Shown: piece by piece, positions 34,196 to 44,544 of the stretch | Position numbering within the stretch: position 1 is the first letter of the stretch | How the letters are laid out: the number at the start of each line of letters is the position of its first letter | Source: Roseateles toxinivorans | GTDB taxonomy: Bacteria > Pseudomonadota > Gammaproteobacteria > Burkholderiales > Burkholderiaceae_C | Assembly: GCA_945898095.1 (NCBI GenBank) | Contig: CAMDHE010000017.1 | Coordinates: 1 to 50,782 of the forward strand | Length of the DNA stretch: 50,782 bases | Reading direction: 5' to 3' | Notes under the pieces: model-generated | Database searches by the model: none | What the model was told of the DNA's origin: nothing | Seen by the model: only the letters and a program-made list of their open reading frames with translations | Made by a program: the position numbers and the translations under genes

Positions 34196-35014
34196 ATGTC
34201 GAAGGCAAGCCCACAGAACGCACCCGGGCGTGTCGTCATCACCGGCGGCTCCGGCGGCATCGGCCGCGAGATCGTGGCCCGCTTTCTCGACGAGGGCTGC
34301 CATGTCGTGAACCTCGATCGCCTGGCCCCGGCTGAGCCGCCCATGCCAGGCTGCGATTTTGTGGCGGTCGATCTTCTCGACGTGGCCGCCATTCGCGCTG
34401 CCTTTGCGCAGATCGATAGCCATTTCGATGGCCAGGCGCCCGACGTGCTGGTGTGTGGTGCCGCCATCGGCATGACCCACCATGCGCTCGAGGTGCAGCC
34501 CGAGGATATGGACCGGGTGATGGGCATCAACGTGCGCGGCACGTTCTTCTGCGCCCAGGAAGCGGCCTTTCGCATGCGCCGCGCCAATGCCGGCCGCATC
34601 GTGGTTATCACCTCGCTGTGCGCCCACCAGGCCTGGGCCCAAGAGCCGCTTTACAACATCAGCAAGGCGGCGCAGCACGGTATGGTGCAAACGCTGGCGG
34701 TCGAATTGGCGCCCTTTAACATCCAGGTCAACGCAGTCGCCCCGGGCGTGGTGGAAGTGAAGAGCCAGGGCATGTCGGGCAACCGCGCCCGTCCGGAGAT
34801 CCTGCAGCACTATCACGACATCATTCCGGCGCGGCGATTTTGCACACCGCAGGAAGTCGCCGAGGCGATCTGGATGCTTGGCAAGGTCACCTACATGACC
34901 GGCCAGGCGATCACCATCGACGGCGGCGTGATGGCCAATGGCCTGGCCTACATCGGTTCGCTGCGTGACGATGTGCTGGCGCGCCTGGAGTCGAAGTTCC
35001 CGACTTCGACATAG
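34196..35014 (+). CDS. SDR family NAD(P)-dependent oxidoreductase
   Basis: A 272-residue short-chain dehydrogenase. The cofactor motif is ITGGSGGIGREI, the catalytic Ser is in VVITSLCAHQ and the Tyr/Lys pair in YNISKAAQHGM; DGGVMANG closes the fold. An Asp at the end of strand 2 (VVNLDRLAP) favours NAD over NADP. It shares an operon with EthD and converges with the FAD dehydrogenase across four bases. The substrate is an unknown alcohol or ketone. Confidence 0.87.
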   Translation: MSKASPQNAPGRVVITGGSGGIGREIVARFLDEGCHVVNLDRLAPAEPPMPGCDFVAVDLLDVAAIRAAFAQIDSHFDGQAPDVLVCGAAIGMTHHALEVQPEDMDRVMGINVRGTFFCAQEAAFRMRRANAGRIVVITSLCAHQAWAQEPLYNISKAAQHGMVQTLAVELAPFNIQVNAVAPGVVEVKSQGMSGNRARPEILQHYHDIIPARRFCTPQEVAEAIWMLGKVTYMTGQAITIDGGVMANGLAYIGSLRDDVLARLESKFPTST

Positions 35015-35018
35015 CCAC

Positions 35019-36722
35019 TCAGTCGGTCGCCACGGCCCTGCCGGCCAGATAGCCGAAGGTCAGGCCCGAACCGACCGTGATGCCGGCGCCGGGATAGGCG
35101 CCGCCCATTGCGCTGGCCATCTCGGTGCCGGCGGCGTAAAGCCCCGGTATTGGCGTCTGGTCTGGGCCGAGCACCCGGGCGCACGCATCGGTGCGCAAGC
35201 CGACAAAGGTGCCCAGATCGCCTGGCACAAGGCGAACGGCGTAGAACGGCCCATCGCGCAGCGGCGCGACGCATGGGTTGGGCTTGTGATCAGGGTCGCC
35301 GTTGGTGCACTGGTAGGCGTCACCACCCTTGTCGAAGGCGGGGTCCTGGCCTGCCTCGGCGTGGCGATTGAACTCCAAGACTGTCTGCTGCAAGCCAGCA
35401 GCGTCGATGCCGAGGCGCTGCGCCAACCCACCCAGGCTGTCGGCGCGCACCAAGTAGCCTGAGCGCAGGTGGGGCTCGAGCCGCCCCGGGAACGGCGGCG
35501 CCACGCCCAGGCCGTAACGCCGCTGCGCACGGTGGTCGGCGAGCAGGTAGACCTCGGCCTTCGGATCCCCGGCACAAGCGCGCAACATCGCCGGCACGAA
35601 CAAGTGGTAAGTGGTGGCCTCGCTGACGAAGCGCTGGCCTCGTCGATCGACGGCAATGATGCCCGGCTTGGCGCGGTCGCCGAAGTGCGGGAACGGCACG
35701 ATGCCGCGCGGTGTGGGCACCAGCGAGGTCGGCGCCCAAGCGGCCTGCTGCTGCACACTGGTTTCCAGCGAGGCACCCACGGCCAGGGCCATCGCGATGC
35801 CATCGCCTGTGTTTGACGACGCAGTCAGCGAGTGGTGCGCCTGGCCCGCGCCGACGTGGCGATAGTGCGCACGTGTCAACTCCGGGCTGGCGGGGAAGCC
35901 GCCACTGGCCAGGACGACGCCGCAGCGCGCGCGCATTTCTTCGATCTGACCATCGGCACGCTCGACACGAACGCCGACGACGCGCCCGCCCTCCCTCAGC
36001 AAGGCCACAGCGCGGGCCTGGGTCTCGACCGCGACGCCGCGACTTTCCAAGGCCAGCAACAGCCCCGCGATGACGCCGTTGCCCCCGCCAATGGCCGTGC
36101 CGCGTGGAAAGCCGCGCAGGCGATCGACCAGGTAGCGCACAACACGCTGACCGACCACCCAGGTCGAGCGCAGCGAACGGCCGACGCGGTAGTAGTGCGG
36201 CAGGTCAGCCCCATTGATGCTCATCCCGCCCAGGATCATGGTCGTCTCCAGCGGCGGACGCAGCGTGCGAAAGCGTGCGCCCAGGCGCCGGCCGTCGAAA
36301 GCGTTCGGCGACAGCGCGCGCGCACCTCGCGTGGCGCCGGGCAAGTCCGGGTGATAGTCGATCGAGCCGGCGGTCAGCGTCCAGCGCACCGCCGTGTGGT
36401 CCTCGACAAAGGCGAGGGCTTCAGCCGCAGTCTCGACATAGGCCTGCGCAAGCGCCGCGCGGTGATGGACGCCGGCGGCGGCTCGCAGATAGCGCAGCGC
36501 TGCTGCGGGGGAGTCGACTACCCCGGCCGCCCGGGCCTGCCGGCTGCCCGGCACCCAGACCATGGCCTCGGAGTGGGCAGTCGTGCCGCCGAGCAGTGCG
36601 ACCTTTTCCAACACCCGGACCCTCAATCCGCAGTGCGCTGCCGACAGCGCCGCGACCAAGCCCCCGATGCCTGAGCCGATCACGATCACATCATCTTCCG
36701 GGGGGAGTGCGGGTTTGCGCAT
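35019..36722 (-). CDS. FAD-binding dehydrogenase (fumarate reductase/3-ketosteroid dehydrogenase-like)
   Basis: A 567-residue flavoprotein with the FAD motif DVIVIGSGIGGLVAALSAA, then EKVALLGGTTAHSEAMVWVP and a C-terminal YAAGTEMASAMGGAYPGAG with GSGLTFGYLAGR. The two-domain layout matches the FAD_binding_2 group, which puts in or removes a C=C bond next to a carbonyl. The start at 36722 is the only one that places the FAD motif near the N-terminus. A weak copy of the two-box element lies upstream. Confidence 0.87.
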   Translation of the reverse strand: MRKPALPPEDDVIVIGSGIGGLVAALSAAHCGLRVRVLEKVALLGGTTAHSEAMVWVPGSRQARAAGVVDSPAAALRYLRAAAGVHHRAALAQAYVETAAEALAFVEDHTAVRWTLTAGSIDYHPDLPGATRGARALSPNAFDGRRLGARFRTLRPPLETTMILGGMSINGADLPHYYRVGRSLRSTWVVGQRVVRYLVDRLRGFPRGTAIGGGNGVIAGLLLALESRGVAVETQARAVALLREGGRVVGVRVERADGQIEEMRARCGVVLASGGFPASPELTRAHYRHVGAGQAHHSLTASSNTGDGIAMALAVGASLETSVQQQAAWAPTSLVPTPRGIVPFPHFGDRAKPGIIAVDRRGQRFVSEATTYHLFVPAMLRACAGDPKAEVYLLADHRAQRRYGLGVAPPFPGRLEPHLRSGYLVRADSLGGLAQRLGIDAAGLQQTVLEFNRHAEAGQDPAFDKGGDAYQCTNGDPDHKPNPCVAPLRDGPFYAVRLVPGDLGTFVGLRTDACARVLGPDQTPIPGLYAAGTEMASAMGGAYPGAGITVGSGLTFGYLAGRAVATD

Positions 36723-36743
36723 GGCGTGCAGGATCGGCTCAGA

Positions 36744-36760
36744 GTGAGCCTTTAGTGTAC
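36744..36760 (-). promoter_or_regulatory. Two-box GTnnAC element, weak copy 9
   Basis: On the minus strand it reads GTACACTAAAGGCTCAC. Box 1 (GTACAC) fits; box 2 (GCTCAC) has one change; spacing is 11 bp. It lies 22 to 38 bases before the FAD dehydrogenase start. Confidence 0.4.
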
Positions 36761-36834
36761 AATATGTCCACAAGAATTTCAACTCCAACCGATGGCCGCA
36801 TGCACCTCGCGACCCGGCGCCGCGCCCTCGAGGT

Positions 36835-36903
36835 GTGCACCACCTAAGCCTGACCGTGCCCGACAGGGCACAGGTGACACGGTTCTTCATCGATCTCCTA
36901 GCC
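36835..36903 (+). pseudogene. N-terminal remnant of a VOC/glyoxalase-fold protein
   Basis: Twenty-three codons, VHHLSLTVPDRAQVTRFF then IDLLA, match the first strand and helix of VOC-family proteins, including the first metal-binding His. The frame then loses similarity and ends at a stop. There is no start codon in place. It marks the edge of the decayed island. Confidence 0.5.
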
Positions 36904-36965
36904 AGGTGTGAAGGTACAAGACCTGGTTCCACCACGCCTGGATTGCTGCACACGGCGTGACCACG

Positions 36966-37002
36966 ACCTGCAATTTGAAGAAATTTTCTTCAAATTGCAG
37001 GT
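36966..37002. repeat. Perfect 37-bp palindrome upstream of the DUF4143 ATPase
   Basis: Two 18-base arms starting ACCTGCAATTTG are exact reverse complements around a single central T. On the plus strand the right arm runs into TTTTTT, so it has the form of a rho-independent terminator. It ends only 19 bases before ATG 37022, which also suits an operator or recombination site. Confidence 0.8.
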
Positions 37003-37021
37003 TTTTTGCTACCATCGACGC

Positions 37022-38194
37022 ATGATTGAACGAAACATTGCGCCGGTGCTGCGGCGGCTGGCCAGCCAATATCCGGTGCTTACCCTCACCGGGCCACGTC
37101 AGAGCGGCAAGACCACTTTGGCCAAAGCGATATTTTTTGACAAGCCTTACCTGACGCTGGAAGACCCTGACACGCGCCGCTTTGCAAGCGACGATCCACG
37201 CGGATTTTTGGCCCAATATGCCCAGGGCGCCATCCTTGACGAGATCCAGCGCGTACCAGAGCTGGCCTCCTATTTACAGGGCATGGTTGATGCCGACCCA
37301 CGGCCAGGCCGCTTCATCCTGACCGGCAGCCACCAGTTTGAACTGATGACCCAGGTGTCGCAGTCATTGGCGGGGCGGACCGCCGTGCTGCGCTTGTTGC
37401 CCTTCACGCTTGGCGAAGTGCAACGCCTCGCCGGGCCGGGCGCAAGCAGCGAACTCGGGCCATGCCTGTTGACTGGCTTTTATCCACGCATCCATGACCA
37501 AGGCCTCAACCCATCGCAAGCGCTGGCTGATTACTTTGCGACTTATGTGCAGCGCGATTTGCGTCAACTCGCGGCAGTGCACGACCTGCAGCGCTTTGAG
37601 CGCTTTGTGCGCCTGTGCGCCGGGCGCACCGGACAGTTGCTCAACCTGAGCAGTCTGGGCAACGACGCCGGGGTTTCGCATGCCACGGCCCGCGCCTGGA
37701 TTGATTTGCTGCAGACCAGTTACATCCTGCATTTGCTCCCACCCTGGTTCAGCAACTCCGGCAAACGTCTGGTGAAGGCGCCCAAACTTTATTTTTACGA
37801 TGTCGGCCTGGCCTGCTGGCTATTGGGTCTGCGCAGTGCACAGCAGGTCACACGCGACCCGCTGTGGGGCAGCCTGTTTGAAAACTTCGTCATCATGGAG
37901 GCCATGAAAGATCGACTCAATGCCGGTGAAACGGCAGAGATGTACTTCTATCGCGACTCTGAAGGCAACGAGGTCGACTTGTTGCTGCCCACCGGCGGCA
38001 AGATGCATGCGATCGAAATCAAGGCCGGCGCGACCGTCAACCCGGACTATTTCAAGGGCTTGAAGACCTTCGCTGCGCATCAGCCTGCGGCCTTTGCAAG
38101 TGGTTGCGTGGTGTTTGGTGGAACTCAAGGCCAGGCTCGCAGTGATTGGCCGGTTCATTCCTGGTTGCAATTGCAGGCCAAACCAGCGGCTTGA
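37022..38194 (+). CDS. ATP-binding protein with AAA_14 and DUF4143 domains
   Basis: A 390-residue protein. Residues 1-180 form an AAA ATPase with Walker A TGPRQSGKTTLAKA, Walker B GAILDEIQRVPEL and sensor ILTGSHQFELM. Residues 200-390 are DUF4143, with a winged-helix-like middle (LGNDAGVSHATARAWIDLL) and a C-terminal nuclease-like strand pair NEVDLLL and HAIEIKAG, which has the D...ExK spacing of PD-(D/E)XK folds. The family is very common and of unknown function; defence or mobile-element roles have been suggested. It stands alone behind the 37-bp palindrome. Confidence 0.88.
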   Translation: MIERNIAPVLRRLASQYPVLTLTGPRQSGKTTLAKAIFFDKPYLTLEDPDTRRFASDDPRGFLAQYAQGAILDEIQRVPELASYLQGMVDADPRPGRFILTGSHQFELMTQVSQSLAGRTAVLRLLPFTLGEVQRLAGPGASSELGPCLLTGFYPRIHDQGLNPSQALADYFATYVQRDLRQLAAVHDLQRFERFVRLCAGRTGQLLNLSSLGNDAGVSHATARAWIDLLQTSYILHLLPPWFSNSGKRLVKAPKLYFYDVGLACWLLGLRSAQQVTRDPLWGSLFENFVIMEAMKDRLNAGETAEMYFYRDSEGNEVDLLLPTGGKMHAIEIKAGATVNPDYFKGLKTFAAHQPAAFASGCVVFGGTQGQARSDWPVHSWLQLQAKPAA

Positions 38195-39637
<1,443 letters not shown>

Positions 39638-39650
39638 CTAGGGTCCCTAG
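39638..39650. terminator. Small inverted repeat between convergent purB and GNAT genes
   Basis: CTAGGG and CCCTAG flank one T and overlap the end of the GNAT gene directly after the purB stop. It may act as a weak bidirectional terminator, but it lacks a T-run. Confidence 0.3.
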
Positions 39651-40156
39651 GCCTCAGACGCAAACATCCGCGTCAGCCGCGTTTCGCCCGCCAGCGTCTG
39701 CAGCCCCTGGTCGAGCATGCCGATGCTTTGCAGCACGCGCTCTGAAGCCAGGTTGTCGGGCCCGATGATCGCCAGGATGCGGGGCAGCTGGAGCTGCTGA
39801 TGACCATGGCGCAGGCAGGCTGCCGCCGCCTCGCATGCGAAACCCTGGTTGCGGTGCAGCGGCAAGAAGCCATAGCCGAGATCGACCGCCGGCAGGCTGG
39901 CGCGCTTGAACAGGCCGCACATGCCGATCAAGACGCCGCTGTCGAGCTTTTCAACCGCCCAGAAGCCATGCCCCAAGCGCCGTTGCGGTTCGAACAAGCG
40001 TTGCTCCATCCAGGCCAGGGCCTGCTCGCGGTCGCGCACGCCCGGGTCGTTGATATGCCGGTGCCAGTCCTGGTCGTTGACCAACTCGAGAATGAACTCG
40101 ACATCAGCAGGGCTGAATTCGCGCAGCCGCAGCCGTTCGGTTCGCAGGATCTCCAT
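39647..40156 (-). CDS. GNAT family N-acetyltransferase (RimJ/RimL type)
   Basis: A 169-residue acetyltransferase. [20 protein letters not shown] is the Acetyltransf_3 start, [16 protein letters not shown] the central strand pair and [18 protein letters not shown] the acetyl-CoA loop; [15 protein letters not shown] is the C-terminal block. Such enzymes acetylate N-termini of ribosomal proteins or small amines. ATG 40156 with GGAAG upstream is preferred to TTG 40174. Confidence 0.88.
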   Translation of the reverse strand: MEILRTERLRLREFSPADVEFILELVNDQDWHRHINDPGVRDREQALAWMEQRLFEPQRRLGHGFWAVEKLDSGVLIGMCGLFKRASLPAVDLGYGFLPLHRNQGFACEAAAACLRHGHQQLQLPRILAIIGPDNLASERVLQSIGMLDQGLQTLAGETRLTRMFASEA

Positions 40157-40212
40157 CGCTTCTTCCACTGCCAATCAAAGGCTGGACAATAGCGCAAACA
40201 AGGGACGAAAAA

Positions 40213-41037
40213 ATGAATTTCATCGAGCATCTGCAAGGCGCACAAGATCGCAACGACTCGCTGCTTTGCGTCGGGTTGGATCCCGAGCCGGCCAATTTCC
40301 CTGGCGCCTGGAAAGGCGATGCCAGCCGCATTTTTGACTTTTGCGCGGCCATCGTCGACGCGACCCATGACCTGGTCAGCGCGTTCAAGCCGCAGATTGC
40401 CTACTTCGCCGCGCACCGCGCTGAAGCGCAGCTCGAGCAGCTGATCGCGCATATCAAGCGGGTGGCGCCGGCCGTGCCGGTGATCCTCGACGCCAAGCGT
40501 GGCGACATCGGCGCCACTGCCGAGCAATACGCGAAAGAGGCTTTTCTGCGCTACCAGGCCGACGCGGTGACCTTGTCGCCCTTCATGGGCTTTGATTCGA
40601 TCGAGCCCTATCTGCGCTACCCGGACAAGGGCGCGATCCTGCTGTGCCGCACCTCGAACAAGGGCGGCAGCGATTTGCAGAACCAGCGCTTTGCCGACCT
40701 GCCGGGCCAGCCGATGCTTTACGAGCATCTGGCGCAGTTGGCACAGGGTTCGTGGAACAAGAACGGCCAGCTCTGCCTGGTCGTCGGTGCCACCTTCCCG
40801 GCTGAGATTGCCCGTGTGCGCGAACTGGCACCGACCCTGCCTTTGCTGATCCCTGGCATCGGTGCGCAGGGCGGCGACGCCGAAGCCACCGTCAAGGCCG
40901 GTTGGCGGCCCGGTGGCACCATCATGGTCAGCAGTTCGCGCGCGATCCTCTATGCCAGCCAGGGCGAAGACTTTGCCGCTGCCGCCCGCCGCGTTGCGCT
41001 GCAGACGCGCGATCAGCTGAATCTGGCCAAGGGCTGA
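40213..41037 (+). CDS. pyrF: Orotidine-5'-phosphate decarboxylase (type 2)
   Basis: A 274-residue enzyme that makes [16 protein letters not shown] and [14 protein letters not shown] are the type 2 (bacterial long form) blocks, and [20 protein letters not shown] carries the catalytic Lys-Asp pair. [13 protein letters not shown] and [15 protein letters not shown] bind the phosphate. It is divergent from the GNAT gene and convergent with the molybdenum hydroxylase pair. Confidence 0.96.
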   Translation: MNFIEHLQGAQDRNDSLLCVGLDPEPANFPGAWKGDASRIFDFCAAIVDATHDLVSAFKPQIAYFAAHRAEAQLEQLIAHIKRVAPAVPVILDAKRGDIGATAEQYAKEAFLRYQADAVTLSPFMGFDSIEPYLRYPDKGAILLCRTSNKGGSDLQNQRFADLPGQPMLYEHLAQLAQGSWNKNGQLCLVVGATFPAEIARVRELAPTLPLLIPGIGAQGGDAEATVKAGWRPGGTIMVSSSRAILYASQGEDFAAAARRVALQTRDQLNLAKG

Positions 41038-41059
41038 TCCGACAGCCTGAGGAATCTGC

Positions 41060-43321
41060 TCAGCCCAAAGGCAGGCTGCGCAATCTCTCCCCGGTCAGGG
41101 CGAACCAGGCGTTGGCCAAGGCGGGTGCAACCGGCGGCGTGCCGGGTTCGCCGGCGCCGCTGGGCGGGTTGTCGCTGGCGACCAGATGGGTTTCGATCAG
41201 CGGCGTTTGGGCCAGCGTCAGCAGCGGGTAATCGTTGAAATTGCGCTGCTGCACGACCCCGCCCTTGATGTCGATGCGACCGTAAAGCGCGGCGCTGAGC
41301 CCGAAGATCACCGCGCTTTCGATCTGCTGGCTGACCAAGCCCGGGTTGACGACGATGCCGCAGTCGATCGCGCAGACGACGCGGTGCACGCGGGGCTTGC
41401 CGGCCAGGCTCGAAACTTCGATCACCTGCGCGACCACGCTGCCGAAGCTGGCGTGCAGCGCCAAACCGCGGGCCCGGCCCTGCGGCAACGCTTTACCCCA
41501 GCCAGCCTGGTCGGTCGCCAGCTTCAGCACCGCCGCATAGCGCGGCAGGCCTTGCAGCAAGTTCATCCGGTAGGTCAGCGGGTCGGCGCCGGCGGCAGCA
41601 GCCAGTTCGTCGATGAAGCTTTCGCTGAAAAAGGCATTCTGCGAATGGCCGACCGAGCGCCAGAAGCCGACCGGCACGCCGCTGTGCGTGGCCAGATGGG
41701 CGATGCGCTGGTTCGGCACTGCATAAGGCTGGTCGAACAGACCTTCAGCGGCTGCTTTGTCAGGAAAATCGACCGGGCTGGCCAGCGCCGGCAGCGCCCG
41801 CTCGAACCAGCGCGGCGCGATCGCGTCACCGGCGCTGCCGATCTGCAGGGCCAGCGGCCGGCCCTGTTCGTCAAGCCCGGCCTGCATAAAGGCGGCGGCG
41901 GCCGGGCGGTAGAAATCGTTGCTCATGTCGTCTTCGCGCGACCAGAGTATTTGCACCGGCGCGCCGCCCATGGCCATCGCCACCGAGACCGCCTGGCCGA
42001 CGAAATCAATCTCCAGCCGCCGGCCGAAACCGCCGCCCAGATAAGTGACATGCACGGTCACTGCCTCAGGCGCCACGCCGGCAATGCGCGCCGCCAATTC
42101 ACGCGCCAGACCCGGCACCTGGGTTGGCGCCCAGATCTCGACCTTGCCGCCCTTGACCTGGGCGGTGCAATTCATCGGCTCGAGCGTGGCATGGGCCAGA
42201 TAGGGCGCGCTGTAGAAGGCATCGATCTTTTGCGGTGCCTTGGCCAGCGCCTTGACCACATGGCCCTGGCTATGGAAGCTGTCGCCCTCTTCGGCGGCAA
42301 GACGTGCCGCGGCGGCCAGCGCGGTCGCGATTTTGGCGGTGTCGAGCGCTGTGCTCGGGTGCCAGTCAACGTCGATTTCGCGGGCGGCGCGCAAAGCCTG
42401 CCAGCTGTTGTTGGCGACGATGGCCAAGGCCGGCTGACCGCCCGCGAAGGCGGCCAGCTGGATGATCTGCAGGACACCGGGCTGCTGCAGCGCATTCGGC
42501 GGAATATAGGCCGGCCTGCCGCCATGGCTGGGGGCATGCCGGATCGCAGCAAACAGCAGGCCCGGCAGGCGGATGTCGATGCCGAAGCGCGCCCGGCCGT
42601 TGACCTTGTCAGCCAGGTCGATGCGCGCGGCCGCGCTGCCGATTTGCTGCCAATCGGCCGCCGGTTTCAGCTGCAATTCACCTGTGGGTGTGGCCGCCGC
42701 CTGCTTGGCCAGCTCGCCGAAATGGGCGCCGGCCCCCGAGGCGTGGCTGATGCGGCCATCCCGCATCTGCAGTTCAGCCAGCGGTAGATGCCAGCGCAAG
42801 GAGGCCGCGCCAAGCAGTCGCTGGCGTGCCGTGGCCGCGGCCCAGCGCAAGGGCTCCCAGGCATCGGCGATGCTGCTGCTGCCGCCGGTGACATTGATGC
42901 CGAGTTCGCGCGCCAGTTTGGCGAAGGTCCAGCGGCCGAGCTTGACTTGCAGGCTTTCCTGGCCCGGTTCAGCATCGCGCGGCTGGGCGGCCAGCCCGCC
43001 GACGAACATCGCGACATTGCCGTAAATCGATTCATGGCCGGCAGCGATCAGGCGGATCGCGCCTGGTGCCAGGTTCAGTTCTTCGGCCACCAGTTGCGCC
43101 AGCGCCGTGTGCACGCCCTGACCCATTTCGCTGCGCGGCATCGCCAGCAGCACTTGACCATCAGCAGCGATCTTGATCCAGCCATTCAGGGCGATGTCAC
43201 CCGCCGCGTTTGCCAGCAGCTCGGCCTTGCCGATGCGGCTGCGCGGCGGCAAGGCGCCCCAGCCGACCAGCAGCGCGCCAGCCGTTCCCAGGCCCGACAG
43301 CAGCAGCGTACGGCGTCTCAC
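41060..43321 (-). CDS. Molybdopterin-binding oxidoreductase large subunit (IorB-like)
   Basis: A 753-residue xanthine-dehydrogenase-family subunit in the single-protein arrangement of isoquinoline 1-oxidoreductase IorB or aldehyde dehydrogenases of this type. A Tat-like start ([15 protein letters not shown]) predicts export with cofactor. [33 protein letters not shown] and [12 protein letters not shown] bind the molybdenum cofactor and [16 protein letters not shown] holds the catalytic Glu. GTG 43321 overlaps the stop of the iron-sulfur gene (GTGA). The substrate is probably an N-heterocycle or aldehyde. Confidence 0.9.
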   Translation of the reverse strand: MRRRTLLLSGLGTAGALLVGWGALPPRSRIGKAELLANAAGDIALNGWIKIAADGQVLLAMPRSEMGQGVHTALAQLVAEELNLAPGAIRLIAAGHESIYGNVAMFVGGLAAQPRDAEPGQESLQVKLGRWTFAKLARELGINVTGGSSSIADAWEPLRWAAATARQRLLGAASLRWHLPLAELQMRDGRISHASGAGAHFGELAKQAAATPTGELQLKPAADWQQIGSAAARIDLADKVNGRARFGIDIRLPGLLFAAIRHAPSHGGRPAYIPPNALQQPGVLQIIQLAAFAGGQPALAIVANNSWQALRAAREIDVDWHPSTALDTAKIATALAAAARLAAEEGDSFHSQGHVVKALAKAPQKIDAFYSAPYLAHATLEPMNCTAQVKGGKVEIWAPTQVPGLARELAARIAGVAPEAVTVHVTYLGGGFGRRLEIDFVGQAVSVAMAMGGAPVQILWSREDDMSNDFYRPAAAAFMQAGLDEQGRPLALQIGSAGDAIAPRWFERALPALASPVDFPDKAAAEGLFDQPYAVPNQRIAHLATHSGVPVGFWRSVGHSQNAFFSESFIDELAAAAGADPLTYRMNLLQGLPRYAAVLKLATDQAGWGKALPQGRARGLALHASFGSVVAQVIEVSSLAGKPRVHRVVCAIDCGIVVNPGLVSQQIESAVIFGLSAALYGRIDIKGGVVQQRNFNDYPLLTLAQTPLIETHLVASDNPPSGAGEPGTPPVAPALANAWFALTGERLRSLPLG

Positions 43322-43791
43322 TTCTTGCCGCCTCGCATTTCGGCTGCCGCTGCCTTGATCGCGATCTTCACGCGTGGGTAGGTGCCGCAGCGGCATAAGT
43401 TGCTGATCGCGGCGTCGATGTCGGCATCGCTGGGTTTGGGCTGGCGCGCCAGCAGCGCGGCCGCGGCCATCAGCATGCCGCTCTGGCAATAGCCGCATTG
43501 CGGTACTTGCGCGGCGGTCCAGGCGCGCTGCAGCGGATGCGGCCTGGCCTGGGTGCCCAGCGCTTCAATGGTGGTGATCGACTTGCCCTGCACCGCCGCC
43601 AGCGGCGTGACGCAGGAACGCACCGGTTGGCCGTCGACATGGACCGTGCAGGCGCCGCAAGCAGCGATGCCGCAGCCGAATTTGGTGCCGGTCAGATTGA
43701 GGCCGTCGCGCAAGGCCCAGAGCAAGGGCATCTCCGGGTCGATGGCATGTTCTGGCAGTTGCTGCAGTTGACCGTTGACCTTGATTTTCAT
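43318..43791 (-). CDS. (2Fe-2S)-binding small subunit (IorA-like)
   Basis: A 157-residue electron-transfer subunit. The plant-type cluster is in [20 protein letters not shown] and RSCVTP, and the second cluster in QCGYCQSGM and [10 protein letters not shown], the standard two-cluster layout. It passes electrons from the molybdenum subunit to cytochromes. I chose ATG 43791 ([11 protein letters not shown]); ATG 43815 adds eight residues. No cytochrome subunit or MobA-like chaperone is adjacent. Confidence 0.92.
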   Translation of the reverse strand: MKIKVNGQLQQLPEHAIDPEMPLLWALRDGLNLTGTKFGCGIAACGACTVHVDGQPVRSCVTPLAAVQGKSITTIEALGTQARPHPLQRAWTAAQVPQCGYCQSGMLMAAAALLARQPKPSDADIDAAISNLCRCGTYPRVKIAIKAAAAEMRGGKK

Positions 43792-43870
43792 TCCTGGCTC
43801 TGGCTGGTTTGACATCCTGTCGGGCGCAGCATAGCCGAGCCAGCGGCGGCGGCCAGCGACAATCGACGCC

Positions 43871-44521
43871 ATGCAACCTGTCACCGACTCCCGCGCGATC
43901 GTCAGCCTGCCCGCAGCGGGGGCGGCGGATCTGCTGTTCATCCTGCTGCATGGTGCCGGCGGTCAGGCTGCCGACATGGCGCCGCTGAGCAGCGCGCTGC
44001 GCGAGCAATATCCGCAAGCCGCCTTGGTCGGCTTGAACGGCCCGCTGGTTCAAGCCGCCGGCTTTGCCTGGTTTGACAAGGCGCTGCCGGCCGCGCTGCC
44101 CGACTTCAATGCCCGTATCCGCGCTTGGGCCAGGCATTTCGACTTGTCTTGGGAGCGAGTTGCTCTGGCCGGTTTTGCGCAAGGCGCCACGCTGGCCTTG
44201 GAAGCGGTGCAGTTCGAGCCGCAATTGGCCGGTCGGGTACTCGCGTTAGCGGGTACTTACATCGCGCTGCCGCAGCATGCGCCAAAGGATGTGAGCCTGC
44301 ATCTGCTGCACGGTATCCAGGACGAAGTCGTGCCCTACCCAGCGGTGGTCGCCGCTGCGCGCGCGCTGGTGCCGCTGGGTGCCGATGTCACCGCCGACAT
44401 CCTGCCCGGCGTTGGCCATCAGCTGCATCCGCTATTGATCGAGAAGGCGCTGGCCCAGCTGCGCACCTTTTTGCCCGGGCGGCTCTGGCGCGAAGCGATG
44501 CTCGCCGCGCCCAAGTCATAG
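43871..44521 (+). CDS. Phospholipase/carboxylesterase-family protein lacking the catalytic Ser
   Basis: A 216-residue alpha/beta hydrolase of the carboxylesterase/YpfH group. [17 protein letters not shown] is the oxyanion strand. The Asp ([13 protein letters not shown]) and His (GVGHQLHPL) of the triad are in place. The nucleophile elbow, which should read GFSQGA, reads [12 protein letters not shown]: the Ser codon is Ala (GCG instead of TCG, one base change). As written it cannot work as a normal serine esterase. It may be a binding pseudo-enzyme, a recent mutation, or a sequence error. Confidence 0.85.
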   Translation: MQPVTDSRAIVSLPAAGAADLLFILLHGAGGQAADMAPLSSALREQYPQAALVGLNGPLVQAAGFAWFDKALPAALPDFNARIRAWARHFDLSWERVALAGFAQGATLALEAVQFEPQLAGRVLALAGTYIALPQHAPKDVSLHLLHGIQDEVVPYPAVVAAARALVPLGADVTADILPGVGHQLHPLLIEKALAQLRTFLPGRLWREAMLAAPKS

Positions 44522-44544
44522 GGATGCTCTGAGCGACTCCGGCC

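Noticed and set aside
37022-38194. DUF4143 ATPase as a transposase or IS element.
   Set aside because: No terminal inverted repeats flanking the gene and no target-site duplication seen; the single upstream palindrome has no partner downstream.
41031-41066. Inverted repeat GGGCTGA/TCAGCCC between pyrF and the IorB-like gene as a terminator.
   Set aside because: The arms are seven bases with a loop of over 20 and no T-run; too weak.
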